A DNA stretch of 64,000 nt from Rhodanobacter_A agri (lineage in GTDB: Bacteria > Pseudomonadota > Gammaproteobacteria > Xanthomonadales > Rhodanobacteraceae): contig NZ_JADIKL010000003.1 of NCBI RefSeq assembly GCF_044904705.1, positions 62,001-126,000 of the forward strand. The letters run 5' to 3'. Position 1 is the first letter of the stretch. Every line of letters begins with the position of its first letter. Shown here one piece after another: positions 8,849 to 16,253 of the stretch. Below the pieces are notes generated by a model. That model worked only from the letters and a program-made list of their open reading frames with translations, was not told the DNA's origin and ran no database searches. The position numbers were made by a program, and so were the translations under genes.

Positions 8849-10213
8849 ATGCTAGAAAAAGTCCTCATCGCCAACCGCGGCGAAATCGCGCTGCGCGTGC
8901 TGCGCGCGTGCCACAGCCTCGGCATCAAGACGGTGGCGGTACACTCCACCGCCGACCGCAACCTCAAGCATGTCGGCCTCGCCGACGAGGCAATCTGCAT
9001 CGGCCCAGCGCCGTCGGCCGAGAGCTACCTCAACATCCCGCGCATCATCGCCGCGGCGGAAATCTCCGACGCGCAGGCGATCCACCCGGGCTACGGCTTC
9101 CTCTCCGAGCGTGCCGACTTCGCCGAGCAGGTGGAGCAGTCCGGCTTCGTGTTCATCGGCCCGACCGCGGACGTGATCCGCCTGATGGGCGACAAGGTGG
9201 AAGCGATCCGTGCAATGAAGTCCGCAGGCGTGCCCTGCGTGCCCGGCTCCGGCGGCCCGCTGGGCGAGGACATCGAAGAAAACCTGCGCATCGCGCGCGA
9301 GATCGGCTACCCCGTCATCATCAAGGCGGCCGGCGGCGGCGGCGGCCGCGGCATGCGCGTGGTGCGCACCGAGGCGCACCTGGGCAACTCCATCGTGATG
9401 ACCAAGCAGGAGGCCAAGGCGGCCTTCGGCAACGATCAGGTGTACATGGAGAAGTTCCTGGAGAATCCGCGCCACGTGGAGATCCAGGTGCTGGCCGACG
9501 GCCAGGGCAACGCCATCCACCTCGGCGAGCGCGACTGCTCGATGCAGCGCCGCCACCAGAAGGTGGTGGAGGAAGCGCCCGCCCCCGGCATCACGCCGGA
9601 GCTGCGCGCCGAAATCGGCAAGGTCTGCGTGGACGCCTGCGTCCGCATCGGCTATCGCGGCGCCGGCACCTTCGAGTTCCTGTTCGAGAACGGCCGCTTC
9701 TACTTCATCGAGATGAACACCCGCATCCAGGTGGAGCACCCGGTGACCGAGCTGATCACCGGCGTCGACCTGGTGCGCGAGCAGTTGCTGATCGCCGGCG
9801 GCGAGAAGCTGTCGATCAAGCAGGAAGACATCCAGATCCACGGCCACGCGATCGAATGCCGCATCAATGCCGAGGACCCCGACAGCTTCCTGCCCTGCCC
9901 CGGCACGGTGAAGCGTTTCGAAGCGCCCGGCGGCCCTGGCGTGCGTGTGGACACCCATTTGTACGACGGCTATCGCATCCCGCCGAACTACGACTCGATG
10001 ATCGGCAAGCTGATCGTGCACGGCCCGGACCGTGCCACCGCGATCGCGCGCATGCGCCTCGCGCTCGCCGAGACGGTGATCGAGGGCGTGAAGTGCAACA
10101 TCCCGCTGCAGCAGCGCATCATGGCCGATGTGGGCTTCCAGCACGGCGGCCAGAACATCCACTACCTCGAGAAGCGGATGGCCGAGCAGAAGGAAAAGGG
10201 CGTGGGCCACTAA
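8849..10213 (+). CDS. accC: Biotin carboxylase subunit of acetyl-CoA carboxylase
   Basis: The protein has 454 residues (E. coli 449). It is the ATP-grasp enzyme that carboxylates the biotin on AccB with bicarbonate and ATP. It shows the N-terminal LIANRGEIALRV, the glycine-rich ATP loop KAAGGGGGRGMR, the catalytic region MEKFLENPRHVEIQ, and the substrate segment EMNTRIQVEHPVTE. The ATG at 8849 is chosen; a TTG six codons earlier overlaps accB. It forms a tight operon with accB. Directly downstream is a short hairpin-bearing gap before prmA. Confidence 0.98.
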   Translation: MLEKVLIANRGEIALRVLRACHSLGIKTVAVHSTADRNLKHVGLADEAICIGPAPSAESYLNIPRIIAAAEISDAQAIHPGYGFLSERADFAEQVEQSGFVFIGPTADVIRLMGDKVEAIRAMKSAGVPCVPGSGGPLGEDIEENLRIAREIGYPVIIKAAGGGGGRGMRVVRTEAHLGNSIVMTKQEAKAAFGNDQVYMEKFLENPRHVEIQVLADGQGNAIHLGERDCSMQRRHQKVVEEAPAPGITPELRAEIGKVCVDACVRIGYRGAGTFEFLFENGRFYFIEMNTRIQVEHPVTELITGVDLVREQLLIAGGEKLSIKQEDIQIHGHAIECRINAEDPDSFLPCPGTVKRFEAPGGPGVRVDTHLYDGYRIPPNYDSMIGKLIVHGPDRATAIARMRLALAETVIEGVKCNIPLQQRIMADVGFQHGGQNIHYLEKRMAEQKEKGVGH

Positions 10214-10215
10214 GG

Positions 10216-10276
10216 CCCGCCCCTCGCCGAGAAGAGGATGGGGGCGAGCGATCGGGGCCTGCGACTAGCCCCGATC
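10216..10276. repeat. Degenerate palindromic repeat and hairpin between accC and prmA
   Basis: The segment 10216-10246 (CCCCTCGCCGAG...AGAGGATGGGGGCGAG) resembles, imperfectly, the head of the palindromic element found in polA and uvrD. It is followed by a perfect 9-bp stem (10250-10258 with 10268-10276, 9-base loop). It may be a worn copy of that family, and the hairpin may attenuate or stabilise the accBC message. No U-tract follows. Confidence 0.5.
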
Positions 10277-10359
10277 AACACCCGCTCACCCACGCTTCAT
10301 TGCCAGAACACCCCTCACTCCGACCCGCGCCCCAACGAAAGCGGGAGTGGACTTCCACC

Positions 10360-11259
10360 ATGCCCTTCCTCGAACTCTCCCTCACCGCCCGCCTCGAACA
10401 GCAGCCCCGTGTGGAGGAAGCGCTGGAGGATCTCGGCGCGCTGTCGATCACTTTGCGCGACGCCGACGCCGAAACGCCCGACGAGCAAGCGATCTTCGAA
10501 CCTGGCGTGGGCGAGTTGCCGTTGTGGCCGACGATCACCCTGAACGCGTTGTTCGACGAGCACGCCGACCGCCGCGGCCTCGCCGCCGCGCTGGGCGAGC
10601 TGCTGCCCTGGCTGGAGCCGGACCAGCTCGACTTCCGCATAGTGGAAGACCAGGACTGGGAGCGCGTGTGGATGGACCAGTACCAGCCGATGCTGTTCGG
10701 CCGGCGGCTGTGGATCTACCCGTGGAACATCGAACCGCCGGCGGACGACCAGCAGGTGGTGGTGCGCCTCGATCCCGGCCTCGCCTTCGGCAGCGGCACC
10801 CATCCCACCACGGCACTGTGCCTGGAGTGGCTGGACGGCCTCGAACTCGCCGGGAAGTCGGTGATCGATTACGGCTGCGGCTCGGGCATCCTCGCCATCG
10901 CCGCGCTCAAGCTCGGCGCCGCCAGCGCAGTAGGCGTGGACAACGATCCACAGGCGCTGGTCGCCTCGCAGGACAATGCGGAGCGCAACGGCGTGGCCGA
11001 GCGCCTCGCGCTGTACCTGCCCGAGGACCACGTGGCTGATCCGGCCCAGGTGTTCGTCGCCAACATCCTCGCCGGACCGCTGGGCGAACTGGCCCCGGTC
11101 TTCGCCGCTGCCGCGAAGCCTGGCGCCCCGTTCGCGATCTCCGGCATTCTCGACGGCCAGCAGGACGAACTGCTGGCGCGCTACGCCGAATGGTTCGACG
11201 CGTTGTGCGTGGACATGTGCGACGGCTGGGTGCGCATCAGCGGCCGTCGACGCGACTGA
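10360..11259 (+). CDS. prmA: Ribosomal protein L11 methyltransferase
   Basis: The protein has 299 residues (E. coli 293). PrmA trimethylates ribosomal protein L11 with S-adenosylmethionine. It starts MPFLELSLTARLEQQPRVEEAL, the L11-recognition domain. The methyltransferase domain contains FGSGTHPTTALCLEWL, the SAM motif VIDYGCGSGILAIAALKLGA, and the catalytic-loop region FVANILAGPLGELAP. The frame is also open through the accC region upstream, which is a shadow. The ATG at 10360 has GGGAGTGG upstream and matches the family start. The accC-prmA order is common in Xanthomonadales. Confidence 0.97.
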   Translation: MPFLELSLTARLEQQPRVEEALEDLGALSITLRDADAETPDEQAIFEPGVGELPLWPTITLNALFDEHADRRGLAAALGELLPWLEPDQLDFRIVEDQDWERVWMDQYQPMLFGRRLWIYPWNIEPPADDQQVVVRLDPGLAFGSGTHPTTALCLEWLDGLELAGKSVIDYGCGSGILAIAALKLGAASAVGVDNDPQALVASQDNAERNGVAERLALYLPEDHVADPAQVFVANILAGPLGELAPVFAAAAKPGAPFAISGILDGQQDELLARYAEWFDALCVDMCDGWVRISGRRRD

Positions 11260-11272
11260 GCCGTCTGTCGGC

Positions 11273-11341
11273 GCCTGTTCGATGCCGCCGCATGGCGGCC
11301 GCGGCGAGCCAACGCGGGCTATGCGGAGATTGCGAACAGGC
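11273..11341. repeat. Inverted repeat with nested hairpin after prmA
   Basis: GCCTGTTCG at 11273-11281 is the exact inverted complement of CGAACAGGC at 11333-11341. Inside lies a smaller 6-bp hairpin (11284-11289 with 11294-11299, GCAT loop). It fills the gap between prmA and the zinc-ribbon gene. It could be a terminator without a U-tract or a dispersed palindrome; the sequence alone does not decide. Confidence 0.45.
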
Positions 11342-11376
11342 TCTAAGCTTGCAGCTCGTTCACCGCAGCGTCGCGC

Positions 11377-12231
11377 ATGTATACGCAATGCCCCGAATGC
11401 CTGTCCGTGTTCTCGCTCGGTGCGCAAGCGCTGGTACAAGCGCACGGCTACGTGATGTGCGGGCATTGCGGCGCCGGCTTCGACAGCCTCGCCACACTCG
11501 CCGAACAACTGCCGCCGGAACCGTTCCAGGAACTTCCGGTGAACGAGCAGGCGCTGGTACCGCCGCGCATCGAACTGGTGGTGTATCGCCCGCAGCCGCC
11601 TGCGCCCGAGCCCGTCGTGGTGGCGGAGCCGGCGACGACGCCTGAGGCGTCTTCCGAAGATTTTTCGCAACTGGTATTCACGCCGCGTTTCGCGAAAGGT
11701 TCGCGCCAGCGCAAGCCGCGACGCGCCGAGCGTGCACGCCGTGCGCGACACGATGCCGCGCGGCCGCGACGCTGGCCATGGTTACTGGTCTGCACGACGC
11801 TCGCGCTCGCGCTCGCGTGCCAGCTGGCGTGGGTCGGTCGCGACAACCTGGTCCGCAATCCGCTGTTTGGCGGCGGGTTGCGCGGCGCCTGCGACGTACT
11901 CGGCTGCAGCCTGCCGCTGGTCGCCGCACCGCAGCAGCTGCATCTGCTCGCCAGCAATGTCGAAAGCCATCCCAATGCCGCGCACGCGCTGATGATCAGC
12001 CTCAGCCTGCGCAACGAAGCTACGTTCGCACAGCCCTGGCCGGTCGTGGTGGTCACCTTGTCGGATGCGCAAGGCCATCGGTTGACGATGCGTCGCCTGC
12101 TGCCTTCGGATTACCTGGACGACCCCACCGTCCTGCGCCGCGGACTTGCGCCTGGCGCCACCACGGCGCTGCTGCTGGAGGTGCAGGACCCCGGCGACCA
12201 GGCGGTCGCCTACGAATTCGGCTTCGAGTAA
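11377..12231 (+). CDS. Zinc-ribbon and DUF3426 membrane protein
   Basis: The protein has 284 residues. The N terminus is a MJ0042-type zinc ribbon with Cys5, Cys8, Cys28 and Cys31 (QCPECLSVF ... MCGHCGAGF). A Pro- and Arg-rich linker follows, then one membrane helix at about 132-151 (WPWLLVCTTLALALACQLAW). The C-terminal domain is DUF3426 (CDVLGCSLPLV ... LRNEATFAQPWPVVVVTLSDAQG ... FGFE). The family sits beside prmA and fis in many Proteobacteria but has no established function. Here it takes the place that dusB has between prmA and fis in E. coli. I infer a membrane-anchored regulatory or assembly role, with little confidence. Confidence 0.85.
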   Translation: MYTQCPECLSVFSLGAQALVQAHGYVMCGHCGAGFDSLATLAEQLPPEPFQELPVNEQALVPPRIELVVYRPQPPAPEPVVVAEPATTPEASSEDFSQLVFTPRFAKGSRQRKPRRAERARRARHDAARPRRWPWLLVCTTLALALACQLAWVGRDNLVRNPLFGGGLRGACDVLGCSLPLVAAPQQLHLLASNVESHPNAAHALMISLSLRNEATFAQPWPVVVVTLSDAQGHRLTMRRLLPSDYLDDPTVLRRGLAPGATTALLLEVQDPGDQAVAYEFGFE

Positions 12232-12460
12232 CGCGCCACCCATCCCTGTACCGCCGGCGGCATCGCGCGCAACAGGGACGCAAGTGCCTGGACCTGTCTG
12301 TTTGCTACACACAGCACTTAAAATTCGTGGCCCGCGCGGGTAGACTTCGCCCTTCCGCACATCGCCACCGGTATGTACGGGGGACCGCCGACGCGGTCGC
12401 GGACGACAATCAGAAGCAGCGGCCCAAGCAGCCGCGCAGCACATACAGAGGGAAATGTCA

Positions 12461-12742
12461 GTGAATGCCGTGAGATTGCCAGCCACCGAAGCCACCCGTG
12501 CGGTCGCTTCGCAGAGTGCGCTGAGCGAATGCGTCAGCCGCACCGTGCGCCGCTATCTCGCCGACCTCGGCGATGCCGACTGCGGTGAAGGCCTGCATGC
12601 GCTGGTGATCCGCGAAGTGGAAGGCCCGCTGCTGCGCGAAGTGCTGGCATTCCACGACGGCAACCAGAGCCGCGCCGCCGTGGCGCTGGGCATCAACCGC
12701 GCCACGCTGCGCAAGAAGCTGGCCGCGCACGGCTTGCTGTAA
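12461..12742 (+). CDS. fis: Fis-family DNA-binding protein
   Basis: The protein has 93 residues from the GTG at 12461 (95 from the ATG at 12455; E. coli Fis 98). The C-terminal helix-turn-helix GNQSRAAVALGINRATLRKKLAAHGLL is nearly the consensus of the nucleoid protein Fis, which bends DNA and controls rRNA and growth-phase genes. The GAGGGA ribosome site at 12448-12453 is only one base from the ATG but seven bases from the GTG, so I prefer the GTG. The gene lies between the zinc-ribbon gene and purH, as in other Xanthomonadales. A hairpin follows the stop. Confidence 0.92.
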   Translation: MNAVRLPATEATRAVASQSALSECVSRTVRRYLADLGDADCGEGLHALVIREVEGPLLREVLAFHDGNQSRAAVALGINRATLRKKLAAHGLL

Positions 12743-12754
12743 CACCCCCTCTTC

Positions 12755-12776
12755 GCCGTTTGGCCGTCCAAACGGC
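12755..12776. terminator. Hairpin after fis
   Basis: An 8-bp perfect stem (12755-12762 with 12769-12776) surrounds a 6-base loop, 12 bases after the fis stop and 20 bases before the purH -10 box. There is no T-run. It is most simply a terminator or mRNA-end stabiliser for fis. An operator for purH is possible, but it does not match the PurR box. Confidence 0.5.
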
Positions 12777-12796
12777 GGCCGCACCCCGGACTCGGC

Positions 12797-12802
12797 TATA
12801 AT
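12797..12802 (+). promoter_or_regulatory. -10 box upstream of purH
   Basis: A perfect TATAAT lies 27 bases before the purH ATG. No good -35 is visible at 16-18 bases upstream. The spacing leaves a leader of about 20 bases. Confidence 0.6.
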
Positions 12803-12829
12803 CTGCGGCTTTCCCGCCTGGAAGCCGCC

Positions 12830-14440
12830 ATGTCCGCCCCCGCTGTCGCCCCCGTCCGCCGCGCCCTGCTCAGTGTTTCCGACAAGACCGGCCTGATCGA
12901 ACTGGGTCGCCGCCTTGCCGCCAAGGGCGTGGAACTGCTTTCCACCGGCGGCAGCGCCAAGGCGCTGCGCGAAGCCGGCATCCCGGTGAAGGACGTCAGC
13001 GAACTCACCGGCTTCCCCGAGATCATGGACGGGCGGGTCAAGACCCTGCATCCCAAGGTTCACGGCGGCCTGCTCGGCCGGCGCGGCACCGACGACGCGG
13101 TGATGGCCGAGCTGGGCATCGAACCGATCGACCTGCTGGTGCTGAACCTCTATCCGTTCGAAGCCACTGTCGCCAGGCCTGATTGCACGCTGGAGCAGGC
13201 GATCGAGAACATCGACATCGGCGGCCCCGCGATGCTGCGCTCGGCGGCGAAGAACTGGAACGACGTGGGCGTACTCACCTCGCCCGGCCAGTACGAAGAC
13301 GCGATGGCCGAGATCGAACAGCACGGCGGCCTCAGCCGCGCGACCCGCTTCAAGTTGTCGGTCGCTGCGTTCAACAACGTTGCCAGCTACGACGGCGCGA
13401 TCAGCGACTATCTCTCGGGCCTCAAGCTCGACGATTCCCACGATGCGATCGCCGGCCACGAAGCCTTCCCTGCCCAGGCCAACGGCCGCTTCGTCAAGCT
13501 GATGGACCTGCGCTACGGCGAGAACCCGCACCAGCAGGCCGCGTTCTACCGCGACCTGTACCCGGCGCCCGGCACGCTGGCCACGTTCCGCCAGCTGCAG
13601 GGCAAGGAGCTCTCGTTCAACAACATCGCCGACGCCGACGCCGCGTGGGAATGCGTGCGCAGCTTCGTCAAACCCGCCTGCGTGATCGTGAAGCATGCCA
13701 ACCCCTGCGGCGTGGCAGTGAGCCTGGACGGTATTGGCAAGGCCTATGACCTCGCCTACCAGACCGACCCCACCTCGGCCTTCGGCGGCATCATCGCGTT
13801 CAACCGCGAACTGGACGGCGCCACCGCGCAGGCGATCGTGTCGCGGCAGTTCGTCGAGGTAGTGCTGGCGCCGTCGTACAGCGACGAAGCGCTCAAGGCA
13901 TTCGCCAAGAAGGGGAACGTGCGTGTGCTGGAGATCCCGGTGCCGCCGGGCACCGACCTGGTCGCCGCGCTTCCCGGCGACAACGTCAAGCGCGTCGGCT
14001 CGGGCCTGCTGATCCAGACCGCCGATACCGGCATGGTCACCGCCGCCGACCTGAAGATCGTAACCAAGCTGGCGCCCACGCCCGCGCAGATCGACGATCT
14101 GATCTTTGCGTGGAAGGTGGCGAAGTTCGTGAAGTCCAACGCCATCGTCTATGCGAAGGACCGCCAGACCATCGGCATCGGCGCCGGCCAGATGAGCCGC
14201 GTGTACAGCGCGAAGATCGCCGGCATCAAGGCCGCCGACGAGAAGCTGGAAGTGCGCGGCTCGGTGATGGCGTCGGACGCCTTCTTCCCGTTCCGCGACG
14301 GTATCGACGCAGCGGCCGCCGCCGGCATCAGCGCCGTGATCCAGCCCGGCGGCTCGATGCGCGACGCCGAGGTGATCGCCGCCGCCGACGAACACGGCAT
14401 GGCGATGGTGTTCACCGGGATGCGCCACTTCCGGCATTGA
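12830..14440 (+). CDS. purH: Bifunctional AICAR transformylase / IMP cyclohydrolase
   Basis: The protein has 536 residues (E. coli 529). It catalyses the last two steps of IMP synthesis: formyl transfer to AICAR and ring closure. The N-terminal cyclohydrolase domain has LLSVSDKTGLIELG, LLSTGGSAKALREAG and the HPKVHGGLL loop. The C-terminal transformylase has LRYGENPHQQAAFY, the catalytic Lys-His pair in CVIVKHANPCGVA, and FVKSNAIVYAK. The ATG at 12830 matches the family start. A TATAAT box stands upstream, and a palindromic repeat follows the stop. Confidence 0.98.
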   Translation: MSAPAVAPVRRALLSVSDKTGLIELGRRLAAKGVELLSTGGSAKALREAGIPVKDVSELTGFPEIMDGRVKTLHPKVHGGLLGRRGTDDAVMAELGIEPIDLLVLNLYPFEATVARPDCTLEQAIENIDIGGPAMLRSAAKNWNDVGVLTSPGQYEDAMAEIEQHGGLSRATRFKLSVAAFNNVASYDGAISDYLSGLKLDDSHDAIAGHEAFPAQANGRFVKLMDLRYGENPHQQAAFYRDLYPAPGTLATFRQLQGKELSFNNIADADAAWECVRSFVKPACVIVKHANPCGVAVSLDGIGKAYDLAYQTDPTSAFGGIIAFNRELDGATAQAIVSRQFVEVVLAPSYSDEALKAFAKKGNVRVLEIPVPPGTDLVAALPGDNVKRVGSGLLIQTADTGMVTAADLKIVTKLAPTPAQIDDLIFAWKVAKFVKSNAIVYAKDRQTIGIGAGQMSRVYSAKIAGIKAADEKLEVRGSVMASDAFFPFRDGIDAAAAAGISAVIQPGGSMRDAEVIAAADEHGMAMVFTGMRHFRH

Positions 14441-14449
14441 TCGTGGCAT

Positions 14450-14485
14450 CTCCCTCTCCCCTCGGGGAGAGGATTGGGTGAGGGG
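14450..14485. repeat. Palindromic element (polA/uvrD family), one arm, after purH
   Basis: This copy reads TCTCCCTCTCCCCTCGGGGA then GAGGATTGGGTGAGGGG, with a 4-base CTCG loop and 8-bp stem (14453-14460 with 14465-14472). It closely matches the head of the elements inside polA and uvrD. It lies between purH and the convergent transporter gene and might act as a terminator-like structure. Only one arm is clear here. Confidence 0.75.
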
Positions 14486-14502
14486 CCGGGTTTGCCCCCG
14501 CC

Positions 14503-15504
14503 TCAATCCGCCGGCGCCACATCCCCCTCGTCCGCCGACATCGCCACACTCCGCTGTGCGTACTGCTTCGCCAGCACCGCGCACACCATCAACTGCATCT
14601 GGTGGAACAGCATGATCGGCAGCACGATCATGCCCAGCGGATGGCCGGCGAACAGCACTTTGGCCATCGGCACGCCACTGGCCAGGCTCTTCTTGGAGCC
14701 GCAGAACACGATGGTGATCTCGTCTTCCTTGCCGAAGCCCAGCGCACGCGCGCCGCAGCGTGTCACCAGCAGCGCCAGCGCCAGCAACACCGCGTTGACC
14801 ACCAGCAATCCGCCCAGCACCGGCAGCGGCACCTGTCGCCACAAGCCCTGCAGCACCGAGGCGCTGAATGCGGTGTACACCACCAGCAGGATCGAACCTT
14901 GGTCGACCAGGCCGACCAGCGGACGGTGCCGCTGTACCCAGCCGCCGATCCAGCGCTGCGCCACCTGCCCCGCCACGAACGGCACCAGCAGCTGCAGCAC
15001 GATCTCACCCACCGCATGCCACGACATGCCGCCTCCGCCATGCGACTCCAGCATCGCGCCCACCAGCAGCGGCGTGACGAAGATGCCTAACAGGCTGGAA
15101 GCCGAAGCCGCGCACACTGCAGCGGAGACGTTGCCGCGCGCGATCGAGGTGAACGCGATCGACGATTGCACCGTGGACGGCAGCGCACAGAGAAACAGCA
15201 CGCCCAGATACAGCCCAGGCGTCACCAGCGCCGCCAGTACGGGGCGCAGTACCCAGCCCAGCAGCGGAAACAGCGCGAAGGTACTGGCCAGCACGGCGAG
15301 ATGCAGCCGCCAATGGGTGATGCCCGCAAACACCGCCGTCCGCGACAACTTGGCGCCGTGCAGGAAGAACAACAACGCGATCGCCGCATCGGTGAGCCAA
15401 CCGAACACGGTGGCCCAGCTGCCGCGGCAAGGCAGCACGCTGGCCAACAGCACGGTCAGCAGCAGCGCGCAGGTGAAGCGATCGGGCAGGTAACGGCGGA
15501 ACAT
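14503..15504 (-). CDS. SBF-like (bile acid:sodium symporter fold) transporter
   Basis: The protein has 333 residues with about nine to ten hydrophobic helices. It belongs to the SBF-like group (YfeH type): MFRRYLPDRFTCALLL at the N terminus, FFLHGAKLS, CALPSTVQSSIAFTSIARGN, and EDEITIVFCGSKKSLASGVPMAKVLF near the end. SBF-fold proteins import organic anions with sodium, but the substrate of this subgroup is unknown. The ATG at 15504 is chosen because the family starts there; the frame reaches an upstream ATG at 15555, adding 17 residues. It converges on purH across a palindromic element and probably stands alone. Confidence 0.82.
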   Translation of the reverse strand: MFRRYLPDRFTCALLLTVLLASVLPCRGSWATVFGWLTDAAIALLFFLHGAKLSRTAVFAGITHWRLHLAVLASTFALFPLLGWVLRPVLAALVTPGLYLGVLFLCALPSTVQSSIAFTSIARGNVSAAVCAASASSLLGIFVTPLLVGAMLESHGGGGMSWHAVGEIVLQLLVPFVAGQVAQRWIGGWVQRHRPLVGLVDQGSILLVVYTAFSASVLQGLWRQVPLPVLGGLLVVNAVLLALALLVTRCGARALGFGKEDEITIVFCGSKKSLASGVPMAKVLFAGHPLGMIVLPIMLFHQMQLMVCAVLAKQYAQRSVAMSADEGDVAPAD

Positions 15505-15617
15505 GCGGGACACCAGCAACGAGTAGCGCTTATTGCAGCGGGGCCTCCGGGGCAAATCAATCCCGCAGCCCGCGCGCTTTCATCACGCCCACGACGCGTC
15601 GCCGCGCCCATCCCGGC

Positions 15618-16160
15618 TCAACGACTGCCGTCGCTCTGCGCGCCGTTGTCGGACTCGGCAGGCTTCTTGCTGCCGCCCCACTCCAGGATCTTGTACATCA
15701 CCGGGCGCACCGGCGGCGCCCCCTCGGTGGCGCTCATCACGCCGTTCCGGTCCACCATGTAGGTGTAGGAAAGACCGTTCTTCTGGGTGACCACCACCAT
15801 GTAGACGCGGCCGCCGCGGCGGTATTCCTGGTACACCGCATCGCCCTCGGTATGCACGGTGACATCGTCCGCCGGCGAACTGGATTGGGCGGCCTGCGGC
15901 GCACGCTTGTCGCCCGGCATCGCGGGCAACGGGATCGGCTTGCCGGGCAAGGGCGTCGCGGTGACCTCGGCGGGCGTGCTGCCGCTGGTGCCCGCGGGCG
16001 CCGGCTGGGCGGGCGGCGCCACCGCCTTCACGCCCGGATCGTTCATGCCGGGCGGTGGCGGCACCGGCGCGAATTTCGGCGGCTGCGCGCTGGTGGATTG
16101 CGCGCAAACCGGCAGCGCGACGAAGGCAGTGAGGGCAAGCAGGCAGGCGGCAGGTTTCAT
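15618..16160 (-). CDS. Secreted DUF2782-type protein
   Basis: The protein has 180 residues. It has a signal peptide (MKPAACLLALTAFVALPVCA, cut after about residue 20), a long Pro/Ala-rich middle, and a C-terminal conserved part with EYRRGGRVYMVVVTQKNGLSYTYMVD, typical of DUF2782. A GAGG site eight bases before the ATG at 16160 supports the start. In Xanthomonadales this gene is commonly found divergent from or beside polA, as here (93 bases apart). Function is unknown; the export signal suggests a periplasmic protein. Confidence 0.8.
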   Translation of the reverse strand: MKPAACLLALTAFVALPVCAQSTSAQPPKFAPVPPPPGMNDPGVKAVAPPAQPAPAGTSGSTPAEVTATPLPGKPIPLPAMPGDKRAPQAAQSSSPADDVTVHTEGDAVYQEYRRGGRVYMVVVTQKNGLSYTYMVDRNGVMSATEGAPPVRPVMYKILEWGGSKKPAESDNGAQSDGSR

Positions 16161-16253
16161 GACGGCGACCTCATTGGGGGGCCGAAGCATAACAGTGTGC
16201 CCGCTGCCCGCCCGTGAACCGCGACATCGCGCGCCGCATGCCAGAATGGGCGC

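Noticed and set aside
8852..10210. Open frame of 452 codons opposite accC
   Set aside because: Shadow of a definite biotin carboxylase gene.
12755..12776. PurR operator before purH
   Set aside because: The palindrome does not match the PurR consensus and sits directly after the fis stop, more like a transcript-end hairpin.
12458..14842. Open frame of 794 codons opposite fis and purH
   Set aside because: It spans two certain genes on the other strand and has no family pattern.
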